DNA of 64,000 bases from DYRB01 sp963802205 (GTDB lineage: Bacteria; Pseudomonadota; Gammaproteobacteria; Chromatiales; Chromatiaceae). The stretch lies in the NCBI GenBank assembly GCA_963802205.1, contig CAWDHW010000008.1, forward strand, positions 1 through 64,000, in the 5' to 3' direction. Shown here piece after piece: positions 52,570 through 59,404 of the stretch. The notes under the pieces were generated by a model. That model worked only from the letters and a program-made list of their open reading frames with translations. It did not search any database and was not told the origin of the DNA. The position numbers were made by a program, and so were the translations under genes. How positions within the stretch are numbered: the first letter of the stretch is position 1; each line of letters opens with the position of its first letter.

Positions 52570-52944
52570 ATGGACATCAAGCCCATCAAGACCGACGCAG
52601 ACTATCGCGCGGCCCTCGCCGAGATCGAGACGCTCATGACCGCAGAGGCGAGCACGCCGGAGGGTGAGCGCCTGGAGGTCATGGTGACCCTGGTCGAGTC
52701 CTATGAGCACCGGCATTTCCCGTTGGAGTTGCCGGACCCGGTGGAGGCGATCCGATTCCAGATTGAGCAGATGGGCCTCACCGTGAAGGACCTGGAGCCC
52801 ATGATCGGGCGATCCAACCGGGTCTATGAGGTGCTCAACCGCAAGCGATCCCTGACGCTCAAGATGATCTGGAGGCTTCACCGCGGGCTCGGCATCCCGG
52901 CCGAGAGCCTGATCAGGCCGGCGGACGAGGCGGCGCGGGTCTAG
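52570..52944 (+). CDS. higA: HigA-type antitoxin with HTH domain
   Basis: 124 residues. The N-terminal half (DIKPIKTDADYRAALAEIET to GERLEVMVTLVESYEHRHFP) and an XRE-type helix-turn-helix at residues 60-105 (AIRFQIEQMGLTVKDLEPMI, then GRSNRVYEVLNRKRSLTLKM) match the HigA/YgjM-like antitoxins that pair with HigB of the YgjN type. It is expected to bind the toxin and repress the promoter of the pair. It is full length although its partner gene carries a nonsense codon, so it may be kept as a regulator. Confidence 0.9.
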   Translation: MDIKPIKTDADYRAALAEIETLMTAEASTPEGERLEVMVTLVESYEHRHFPLELPDPVEAIRFQIEQMGLTVKDLEPMIGRSNRVYEVLNRKRSLTLKMIWRLHRGLGIPAESLIRPADEAARV

Positions 52945-53037
52945 GAAGCCCCGCGAAGCCCGGCTCACCCGAGCCGGCGTTGGGGCCTCGTCGTCCCCGG
53001 CCGCGGCGCCATGTCCGCTGCGCGTCTCAAAGGTCCT

Positions 53038-53101
53038 CAGCTAGCCCGTCGCCTACCGTCCATGGCCTGGGTCCTGGCATCCCGGCCAGGATGACGGGGT
53101 C
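53038..53101. repeat. Dispersed GGCCGGGATGCC repeat, copy 2
   Basis: CAGCTAGCCCGTCGCCTACC then GTCCATGGCCTGGGTCCTGG and CATCCCGGCCAGGATGACGG. It is similar to copy 3 (53762-53827) along its whole 64 bases and in the same orientation; copy 1 at 37481 is inverted. It lies 17 bp beyond the stop of the DsbA-like gene. Confidence 0.75.
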
Positions 53102-53118
53102 AGAGACTCGCGCGAGGC

Positions 53119-53736
53119 TCAGGAGACCTGCGCGATGACGGTGAGCATCGCCTCCGGGTCTGTGTAATCCAAGGGGATGGGCCAGCGGCTGCCGTCGCAG
53201 TCGAGCACCAGGCTGGGGAAGCTGGTGACCCCCAGGGCCTGGGACAGGGCCAGGTCCTCACCGAACTCGACCTGGGTTGCGGGGGCATCGAGGGCCGCGG
53301 CGAAGGCGACTTGGTTCGCTCCGATCTCCCCGGCCAGGGCGATCAGGGTCTCCCGGTCGGAGGGGTTGCGCGCCTCGCGGTAGTAGGCGCGCTGGATGGC
53401 CTGGGTCATGGCCTCGTCCAGGGTCGGGTCCTGGGCGCGGGCGGCGATCACCGCCCGACAGGCAGGGTAGGTGCTGCGCCTGGGGGTACAGAGGGTCCAG
53501 AAGTCGAAGTTGAAGCGGATGCCGGGGATACGCCGCTCGATGCAGCGCCAGGTTTCCTGGAGGCTGGCGCGCATCGCCTCAGGCATGGGGTCGGTACTGT
53601 CCGGCGCCAGGCCCCCGAGCACGCGGCGGTACTGCACCTCGCGCGGGAGCCCCACACGCAGGCCCGCCAGGGCCGGGGCGAACCCGTAGCACCAACTGCA
53701 CATGGGGTCGTGGATGTAGTAGAGGATCTTGGTCAT
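53119..53736 (-). CDS. DsbA-family (FrnE-like) thiol oxidoreductase
   Basis: 205 residues. HDPMCSWCYGFAPAL gives the CxxC active site as CSWC near residues 13-16, and GVTSFPSLVL holds the cis-Pro-type loop. The helical insertion (YPACRAVIAARAQDPTLDEA) is that of the FrnE/2-hydroxychromene-isomerase-like branch of DsbA proteins. No signal peptide, so the enzyme is probably cytoplasmic. It stands alone between two direct copies of a dispersed repeat, which may have moved with it or formed by chance insertion. Confidence 0.9.
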   Translation of the reverse strand: MTKILYYIHDPMCSWCYGFAPALAGLRVGLPREVQYRRVLGGLAPDSTDPMPEAMRASLQETWRCIERRIPGIRFNFDFWTLCTPRRSTYPACRAVIAARAQDPTLDEAMTQAIQRAYYREARNPSDRETLIALAGEIGANQVAFAAALDAPATQVEFGEDLALSQALGVTSFPSLVLDCDGSRWPIPLDYTDPEAMLTVIAQVS

Positions 53737-54252
53737 CGGGTGCAGTGACTTGCGCTACGGTTCAGCCAGCACGTCGCGTACCGTTCTTGGCCTGGGCCCC
53801 GGCATCCCGACCGGGAGGCCAGGGCCCAATGATGCCATTGGTACCAATGCGATGGGGAATGGTGGGAACATCGAACTGAGAATGGGGCAGGGCATCCTGG
53901 GCGAACGACGGGCCGGAACACGGGACGGCGCCGGCCCAGCTTGCTGCCGCCGCTGCCTGCGGCTATTCTTCCGCCCCCTCGCCGAATCCGCGGCTCTCGG
54001 GTGCCTGAACCTGGGCGCACATCCCGACTGCGGGGCGTCCCTGTCCTCGCCGGGTCCCTCCGGTTCCCCGGGCACCCTCGGTCGTCCGTAAACCGCCGTC
54101 GCCATGATGTCCCTGCGATTCTTTGCCCCAAGCCCCTGCCCCAAAAATCCGTGTCCCTGTGTCCCTTGGGTTGCCGCCCGCATCTCGCCGTCGGGTACGA
54201 CCGGCCCCCGGAACCGAGTATTGCCTTTAACCATCATTCTGGAGTACCCGTC
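53737..54252. other. Intergenic region, 516 bp, with repeat copy 3
   Basis: Its left part carries the dispersed repeat at 53762-53827. The rest has no convincing gene; a frame open from 53941 leads into the UPF0114 gene but is low-complexity Pro/Arg/Ser. The last 15 bases contain the GGAG ribosome site for that gene. Confidence 0.5.
53762..53827. repeat. Dispersed GGCCGGGATGCC repeat, copy 3
   Basis: CAGCCAGCACGTCGCGTACC then GTTCTTGGCCTGGGCCCCGG and CATCCCGACCGGGAGGCCAG. Same orientation as copy 2; it begins 25 bp upstream of the DsbA-like start codon. Confidence 0.75.
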
Positions 54253-54786
54253 ATGAGGCAGATCGAACACCGCCTGGAAGTCTTAATCTTCGGCAGCCGC
54301 TGGCTGCTGGCCCCCTTTTACCTCGGCCTGGTGGTGGCCCTGGTCCTGTTGTCGGTGCAGTTCGTCAAGGAGTTCGTGCACTTCGTGCCCCTGGTATTCA
54401 CCGCGACAGGGAACGATGTCATCGTCGGCCTGCTCTCCCTGATCGACGTGGTGATGGTCGCCAACCTACTGATTATCATCGTCTTCGCCGGCTACGAGAA
54501 TTTTGTGTCGCGGATTAATACCGGCGACCACGAGGACCGCCCGACCTGGATGGGCCATGTCGGCTTTGCCGAGCTGAAGATGAAGCTCATCGGCTCCATC
54601 GTGGCCATTTCGGGTATCGAGTTGCTCAAGGTCTTCATGCATGTGGAAAGCATGACCAATGAACAGCTCGCCTGGAAGGTGGGCATCCACATGACGTTCG
54701 TCCTTTCGGGGGTGCTATTCGCGGTGATGGACCGAATCACAGCGGACAAAAAGAGCCCCCACGCCGTCGCGCACGCCGACGAATAG
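54253..54786 (+). CDS. UPF0114 (YqhA-like) membrane protein
   Basis: 177 residues from ATG 54253 with GGAG upstream. Three to four membrane helices: LLAPFYLGLVVALVLLSVQF, SLIDVVMVANLLIIIVFAGY, LIGSIVAISGIELLKVFM and a C-terminal MTFVLSGVLFAVMD. FGSRWLLAPFYLGL and FAGYENFVSRI are diagnostic of the YqhA/TIGR00645 family, whose function is unknown. Length is typical. Confidence 0.93.
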   Translation: MRQIEHRLEVLIFGSRWLLAPFYLGLVVALVLLSVQFVKEFVHFVPLVFTATGNDVIVGLLSLIDVVMVANLLIIIVFAGYENFVSRINTGDHEDRPTWMGHVGFAELKMKLIGSIVAISGIELLKVFMHVESMTNEQLAWKVGIHMTFVLSGVLFAVMDRITADKKSPHAVAHADE

Positions 54787-54824
54787 GGGCAGGTGGCTTT
54801 AGAACCCCATCGCTTCGGTGGCGG

Positions 54825-54977
54825 TCACCGCCTCGCCAGCCGGGTCAGACGGGTGCGCGACCCGGTGTGCTTGATCGCCATGTCGAGGGCCTTGATCTCG
54901 GCTACCAGGACTACCAGGCGTCGCCCGCGGGTCACGCCCGTGTAGAGCAGGTTGCGCTCCAGCACGCCTTGCAGAAG
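54825..54977 (-). pseudogene. C-terminal remnant of a RecD2/RecD-like DNA helicase
   Basis: The reverse strand reads LLQGVLERNLLYTGVTRGRR then LVVLVAEIKALDMAIKHTGS and RTRLTRLARR before a stop at 54825. RNLLYTGVTR is the conserved helicase motif VI region of RecD-like superfamily 1 helicases, followed by the usual C-terminal tail. Nothing upstream of 54977 continues the protein, and the EVE gene begins close by. A deletion has left about 50 codons. Confidence 0.75.
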
Positions 54978-55011
54978 CCGGGCGGCGGTAGCCGCATGGC
55001 GATGGCTGCTC

Positions 55012-55473
55012 TCATTCCAGGGCGAGGATGAAGGCCCACTGCTCGGGGGTCACCGGCATGACCGAGAGGCGATTGCCCCGGCGTACCAGAGGGAGGCCGT
55101 CCAAGGGGCCATCGGCATATTGGCGCAACTCCGATAGCGGGATATTCCGCTTGAGGTGGCGGACATAGCCCAGTTCGACCAGATACCAGCGTGGATTGGC
55201 CGGGTCGCTCTTGGGATCATAGTACTTGGCCTCGGGGTCGAAAGCGGTCTGGTCCGGGTAGGCGCCGCTTGCGATCTCCGCCAGGCCGACGATGCCGGGC
55301 ACGTCGCAGTTGGAGTGGTAGAAGAAAACGGCATCACCCACCTGCATTTCGTCCCGCATCATGTTACGGGCCTGGTAGTTGCGCACCCCATCCCACGGCT
55401 CGGGTCGTGGGACCCTGGCTAAGTCGTCGATACTGAAGGCGTCGGGCTCGGATTTCATCAGCCAGTAGGCCAT
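55012..55473 (-). CDS. EVE-domain protein
   Basis: 153 residues. MAYWLMKSEPDAFSIDDLAR, WDGVRNYQARNMMRDEMQVG, VFFYHSNCDVPGIVGLAEI, YDPKSDPANPRWYLVELGYV and MPVTPEQWAFILALE give the complete EVE (UPF0310) domain, a PUA-like fold related to YTH. Family members bind modified bases in nucleic acid or occur in defence systems, but most stand-alone bacterial ones are uncharacterised. No restriction genes are adjacent. Cytoplasmic. Confidence 0.94.
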   Translation of the reverse strand: MAYWLMKSEPDAFSIDDLARVPRPEPWDGVRNYQARNMMRDEMQVGDAVFFYHSNCDVPGIVGLAEIASGAYPDQTAFDPEAKYYDPKSDPANPRWYLVELGYVRHLKRNIPLSELRQYADGPLDGLPLVRRGNRLSVMPVTPEQWAFILALE

Positions 55474-55882
55474 CGCGGCGCGTCTCGTGTCGTTGCCCGG
55501 CAGCGGGCTGGCCGGGGTGGTGGATAAAGCGGAGGGTCAGTCCATCGGACCGGATCATAACATGGGGCTACTGGAGGTCGGCGGGAGGGCAGGCGGCTGA
55601 GAGGCTGTGAAAAAGCTTCCTCCGGCGCCTTGGCGCCCGAGTTACTCAGGCGTGGGGTAGGTGCGCCCAGCGGTATTGCGATAGAAACGTAACGCATTGA
55701 TTCAAATCAATTCTTTGCTTGACGCTGAAAATCTGCCCGTTCGGCGCACCGCTCAACCCAATGAAATCGATCTGGGTTGCCTCGTCACGGACAGTCTGTT
55801 CGCGTCACCACCACGGACCGAAAGTCGATTTGTTCACAGTCTCTGAGTCGGCCCCCCTTCGGCGTTCAGCCTCTCGTGGGAC
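55474..55882. other. Intergenic region, 409 bp, with a possible IS/MITE remnant
   Basis: It lies upstream of the EVE gene and downstream of the CDF gene. The central part is less GC-rich than its surroundings and is bounded by imperfect inverted repeats, described as a separate feature. No gene was found. Confidence 0.5.
55598..55846. mobile_element. Possible IS-end or MITE-like remnant, about 250 bp
   Basis: The left end TGAGAGGCTGTGAAAAA (55598-55614) and the reverse complement of the right end TCAGAGACTGTGAACAAA (55846-55829) match at most positions. TGAGAGGCTGTGAAAAA-like termini are typical of insertion sequences. The inside holds no transposase, only a short frame reading toward the left end. 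No target-site duplication was established. Confidence 0.35.
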
Positions 55883-56524
55883 TTATACATCTCTGTGGGT
55901 CCGTAGTACTGGTGGTGCCCGCAAGGCCCGGATGGACTGCCGCAGAATGCCGAGGGCGGAGCCGAGGAACAGGCTGGCGATAAGGCCGCCGACGATGATG
56001 TCCGGCCAACGGGAAACCAGTAAGAAACTGCCGGCGGCGGCCGCCAATACCCCGACATTGGCCACCAGGTCATTGCGGGAGCACAGCCAGGTGGAACTCA
56101 TGTTGAGGTTGTCGCCGCGATGACGGTAGAGCAGGGAGAAGCACACGAGATTCGCGGTAAGGGCAAGGCTGCCGACGATTCCCATGGTCTGCGCCACCGG
56201 CATGACGGGATGGAGCACCTTATGCGCAGCCTCGCCCAGCACCGCGAGGCCAAACAGGAGCATGAAGGCCCCTTTGATCAGTGCCGCGCTCGCCTGCCAG
56301 CGTGCCGAGCGCGCCAGGACAAAGAGGCTGAACCCGTAAACCAGGGCATCGCCCAGCATATCCAGGGCATCGGCGAGCAATGAGGTCGAGCGGGCCAGGA
56401 TGCCCGCCGCGCCCTCGACGAGGAACATGACGGCGTTGATCCCCAGTACGATCCACAACACGCGAGCGTGGTGCTCGCGCAGCGCGGTGACCTCGCAGCC
56501 CTTGTCTTCACAGCAATTGGCCAT
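55883..56524 (-). CDS. Cation diffusion facilitator-family metal transporter
   Basis: 213 residues from ATG 56524. Six hydrophobic helices: LWIVLGINAVMFLVEGAAGI, SLLADALDMLGDALVYGFSL (HDxxD-type metal site as DALDMLGDA), ALIKGAFMLLFGLAVLGEAA, TMGIVGSLALTANLVCFSLL and SRNDLVANVGVLAAAAGSFL (second metal site). It lacks the long cytoplasmic C-terminal domain of larger CDF proteins. The Cys-rich N-terminus (ANCCEDKGCEV) may bind metal. The substrate could be Zn, Cd, Co or Ni. It overlaps by 17 bases the remnant of another CDF gene upstream. Confidence 0.9.
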   Translation of the reverse strand: MANCCEDKGCEVTALREHHARVLWIVLGINAVMFLVEGAAGILARSTSLLADALDMLGDALVYGFSLFVLARSARWQASAALIKGAFMLLFGLAVLGEAAHKVLHPVMPVAQTMGIVGSLALTANLVCFSLLYRHRGDNLNMSSTWLCSRNDLVANVGVLAAAAGSFLLVSRWPDIIVGGLIASLFLGSALGILRQSIRALRAPPVLRTHRDV

Positions 56525-56695
56525 AGCCCTCAACCCGATGAATTTCGACCGTCGCGTGGACAATCTCCTCATGCACGGCCAATTGCTCGCGCACGCGATC
56601 CGCGGTTAGCGTCAGGTCGTGCGTAACGACGCTGAGCGCGCAGGCATAGGACCCCTTGCCGACCCGCCAGACGTGCCAGTCTGCGACCCGGGTCT
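56508..56695 (-). pseudogene. C-terminal fragment of a second CDF (DmeF-like) transporter
   Basis: VADWHVWRVGKGSYACALSV then VTHDLTLTADRVREQLAVHE and EIVHATVEIHRVEGYGQLL is the cytoplasmic C-terminal domain of DmeF-type Co/Ni efflux CDF proteins. The membrane part is absent. The fragment keeps its stop codon and overlaps the start of the intact CDF gene, so the original gene order survived the deletion. Confidence 0.72.
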
Positions 56696-56719
56696 CCCCG
56701 GCATCCGGTCCGGATGCCC

Positions 56720-56875
56720 GCCAGCATGGCCTCGGCCATGGGATTGCCGTAGCGCTGTCGATGACGGCGACCGAATCGGCCCCCGCCACGAACCCCATGT
56801 TCATCCGGAAGCCCCGGTTCTTTGGGTCGGTGGTCCACAGGGTCCGACCCAGGCCCAACTGTGGGCGCCAACTTG
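56720..56875 (-). pseudogene. Possible MBL-fold hydrolase fragment
   Basis: NRGFRMNMGFVAGADSVAVI followed, after a one-base frame change, by YGNPMAEAMLAGIR resembles the early strand-helix part of MBL-fold metallohydrolases. The metal-binding HxHxDH motif is not present. It is joined directly to the CDF fragment, as if a deletion fused two genes. Confidence 0.4.
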
Positions 56876-57332
56876 TGGGGGTGCCGGTAGGATCGCGGCA
56901 GGGACCTTGGTGCGGGCGGGTGCTCCCGTCAGGGGGAACGGGGCGATCGGCAGGGGGGCTCGGGTCATGGGGTCTCCGGGTCAGGCAGCGTCTCGCTGGC
57001 CTCCAGCTTCCGGCCTCCAGTCTGCCGTCTAAGCTTGGTTCGGTTCCAACGCCTGTCTGAGACATTGCCTAATTATGATAGAATCAGCACGGTACGTGAT
57101 AAGACTGAAGCAGAAGTCAATTTATTGGCGATGTCTGCGTCAAGTTTTTGAGCCTTCGGTAATCCACTGTTTGTCGGGTATGTGGCGCTGTTGCCAGGCA
57201 GCGCTGGATTGGGACGTCACGCGCGCACCAATAGCTAACTCGGACAGAGCCTAAATTTGTTGATCTGCCGACCAGACCGCGTCACGCGACCCCCGTGCAT
57301 CCCACAAAATATCCACCCAGCGGACCACACCC
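56876..57332. other. Intergenic region, 457 bp
   Basis: Part of it (57060-57180) is AT-rich relative to the window, e.g. TTGCCTAATTATGATAGAAT, and could hold a promoter. No gene or RNA was recognised. Confidence 0.4.
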
Positions 57333-57809
57333 ATGACCCTCGTCATCGCCATTGCGTTCGGTCTACACCAACTCGCGACCGTCATTTGGGTCGGGGGCAT
57401 GTTTCTCGCCCACATGGCCCTGCGCCCGGCGGCGAAGGAGGCGCTCAAGGGCACCGAGCGCCTGAAATTGATGCACGGCGTCTTTCGGCGGTTCTTCCCC
57501 TGGGTATGGGCCTGCATTTTGACGCTCTGGGGTACGGGAATCTGGGCCTTCCTGGGGCTCTTCCAGCGTAAGGTTGGGCTGCATGTCCCGCTGATGATGG
57601 GACTGAGCCTGTTGATGACCGTTATCTTCCTTTACATCTATTTCTCCCCCTACCGCAAGTTCAAGTTGGCCCTGGAGGAGGAGGATTTCGGGCGCGCCGG
57701 CGCCAAACTGGGGCTGATCCGGATCCTGATCCTGGTCAATTTGCTGCTTGGCCTCATCGCGGCCCTGGCCGGGTCCGCCGGGCGTTTTGTGGCTGCCGTG
57801 GTGCCCTGA
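57333..57809 (+). CDS. CopD-like small integral membrane protein
   Basis: 158 residues with four membrane helices: IAIAFGLHQLATVIWVGGMF, WVWACILTLWGTGIWAFLGL, LMMGLSLLMTVIFLYIYFSP and ILILVNLLLGLIAALAGSAG. Conserved His residues (GLHQLA, LAHMAL, MHGVFRRFFP) in the first helices resemble the CopD/DUF4149-like family, where they can bind heme or copper. The function is uncertain. It stands alone with an AT-rich upstream region and converges on the DUF6279 gene. Confidence 0.75.
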   Translation: MTLVIAIAFGLHQLATVIWVGGMFLAHMALRPAAKEALKGTERLKLMHGVFRRFFPWVWACILTLWGTGIWAFLGLFQRKVGLHVPLMMGLSLLMTVIFLYIYFSPYRKFKLALEEEDFGRAGAKLGLIRILILVNLLLGLIAALAGSAGRFVAAVVP

Positions 57810-57853
57810 CCCGGCGGTTTGAGTTGGGCCGCTCGGAACGATGCGCCCGCCGT

Positions 57854-58747
57854 TTAAGGGCAACCCAGGCCCGCCGGTCGCGCCTTGGCCCCAAGGGCAA
57901 GAAAGTCGTCCCGCAGGCCCCGCAGACGGCGCTGTAACTGGTTACGTTGCACTGGACTGAGGCCTTGGTCCAACCCGACGATCAGGTGCGTGATGGCCTC
58001 GCGTAGCCCCGCCCTGGCCTCGGCGAGGTCAGGGGGCAGGTTACGGTGTTCGACCAGCCAGTCTCTCAGGTACCCGTGGATCTCCGTGGCGTCGGCTTGG
58101 TGCCGGACCAGGGCGAGCAGGCCCTCTTGCTGCGAGCGGCGATAGCCGTCCCAGGCCCCGGCCACATCGGGCATGCTGGCGGTGACCTCACGAACCATGA
58201 CCTTCTGGGCCTCGCTCAGGGCTCCGATCCACCAACTGGCGGCATTGCTGTAGCGCTCGGCGCGTTTGCGCTCGCGCCGGGCCACGGCGGAGGGGCTGGT
58301 GTCCGCTGCCTCAGCCCAGTCCTCCCGAAATCGCTCCTCAAGGCGGTGCACTTGAGCCGGGCCCGCCATGGCCAGCAGGGGCGCGGCCAGGTCCACCGCC
58401 CATTGGGCGTTGCGGCGGTAGATCGCCAGCACTTGGTCCTCCAGGCATTCGACCTGGGTCCGGCCGAGGCCCCGGTTGGCCCCGGCCAGGGCGTCCTCGA
58501 AGAAGCCGACGAGGTATGGCAACTCTTCACTGCGGTGGCGGGCCAGGGCCTGCGTGAGGTGGGGTTGCCAGGCCGCCAGGCGCTCGCTGTCCAGGTCCAG
58601 ATAGTCGTCGGCATAGTGGCGAATGCCGATGTCGGCCCCCTGGTAGGCGATCCGCACCGCGCGGCAACCGCCGAGGTCGATCAGGGCCAGGAGCAGTACG
58701 AGCCCCAGGACTACAAGGCGGGGCGGGCGGGCGTCAGTTGGGTCCAT
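57854..58747 (-). CDS. DUF6279-family lipoprotein
   Basis: 297 residues. The N-terminus VVLGLVLLLALIDLGGC ends in an LxGC lipobox, so the mature protein should be a lipid-anchored helical protein. YADDYLDLDSERLAAWQPHL and LARHRSEELPYLVGFFEDAL are family blocks; the rest is predicted alpha-helical with many Arg, Glu and Ala (SWWIGALSEAQKVMVREV). The family is common in Gammaproteobacteria and has no known function. It ends close to the convergent CopD-like gene. Confidence 0.85.
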   Translation of the reverse strand: MDPTDARPPRLVVLGLVLLLALIDLGGCRAVRIAYQGADIGIRHYADDYLDLDSERLAAWQPHLTQALARHRSEELPYLVGFFEDALAGANRGLGRTQVECLEDQVLAIYRRNAQWAVDLAAPLLAMAGPAQVHRLEERFREDWAEAADTSPSAVARRERKRAERYSNAASWWIGALSEAQKVMVREVTASMPDVAGAWDGYRRSQQEGLLALVRHQADATEIHGYLRDWLVEHRNLPPDLAEARAGLREAITHLIVGLDQGLSPVQRNQLQRRLRGLRDDFLALGAKARPAGLGCP

Positions 58748-58817
58748 CGGTGCTCAGGTTTGAGGCGGTGGTGGATATCGAGTGACGCGGCCAGGGTGAG
58801 CGACCCCGTCCGGAAAC

Positions 58818-58846
58818 AACAAGGCCCGCCAGGGGCGGGCCTTGTT
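58818..58846 (-). terminator. Intrinsic terminator of the SCP2-like gene
   Basis: The 13-bp perfect stem AACAAGGCCCGCC/GGCGGGCCTTGTT has a three-base loop. On the reverse strand it is followed by TTGTTGTTT. It ends the SCP2-like gene 45 bp upstream. Confidence 0.85.
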
Positions 58847-58890
58847 CCGGGCATCGGCGCCTTGGGGCGCGGGACCTGGGTCGCGCGGGA

Positions 58891-59295
58891 TCAGCTCGCG
58901 CCGATCAGCTTCATCAGCCCGAAGCTCTTGACGAAGGGGCCCGCCATGCGTGGGTCTTTGATCATGGCGCCATAGTCGCCGTGCTTGAACTTGAGCTTAC
59001 CGAACATGTAGGCGCTGGCCATGCCGGCCATGCCGAGGCCGTTCTCAACCCACTTCATCCAATCCTTGCGGTCGGCGCGCATGTCCCAGTCCGGGGCCTC
59101 GCCGTTCCAGTCGCCGGCGCGCACGCAGACGCCTTGCTCGACCAGGAATACCCCGCGAGGGTTCTCCTCATCCTTGAAGCCGCAGGTGATCACGGAATTG
59201 AACCCGATCTCGGCCAGCTTGTCCTTGACCTCCGGCTCGTTGTTCCAGGCGACCATCAGTTCCTTCATCCAGGCATCGGAAAAGAGTTCGGCCAT
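58891..59295 (-). CDS. SCP2 sterol-transfer-family protein
   Basis: 134 residues. SDAWMKELMVAWNNEPEVKD, GVFLVEQGVCVRAGDWNGEA, DWDMRADRKDWMKWVENGL and KLKFKHGDYGAMIKDPRMAG match the SCP2-like fold, which binds lipids or other hydrophobic ligands. Bacterial members of this size are of unknown role. It is cytoplasmic, ends in a strong terminator, and lies downstream of ppx on the same strand. Confidence 0.85.
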   Translation of the reverse strand: MAELFSDAWMKELMVAWNNEPEVKDKLAEIGFNSVITCGFKDEENPRGVFLVEQGVCVRAGDWNGEAPDWDMRADRKDWMKWVENGLGMAGMASAYMFGKLKFKHGDYGAMIKDPRMAGPFVKSFGLMKLIGAS

Positions 59296-59404
59296 AGCGA
59301 TAGTCCTCTTGTTAGGTGTTGGTGTAACCGCGACGCGCCGTCCTCGACGTGGACGCTTTGGTCTGCACAGGGCGGTGGTGGTCCGCGTCGCGTCGGGCGG
59401 AATT

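Noticed and set aside
52957..52980. CCGGCTC/GAGCCGG hairpin after higA as an intrinsic terminator
   Set aside because: The stem is only seven bases and has no T-tract.
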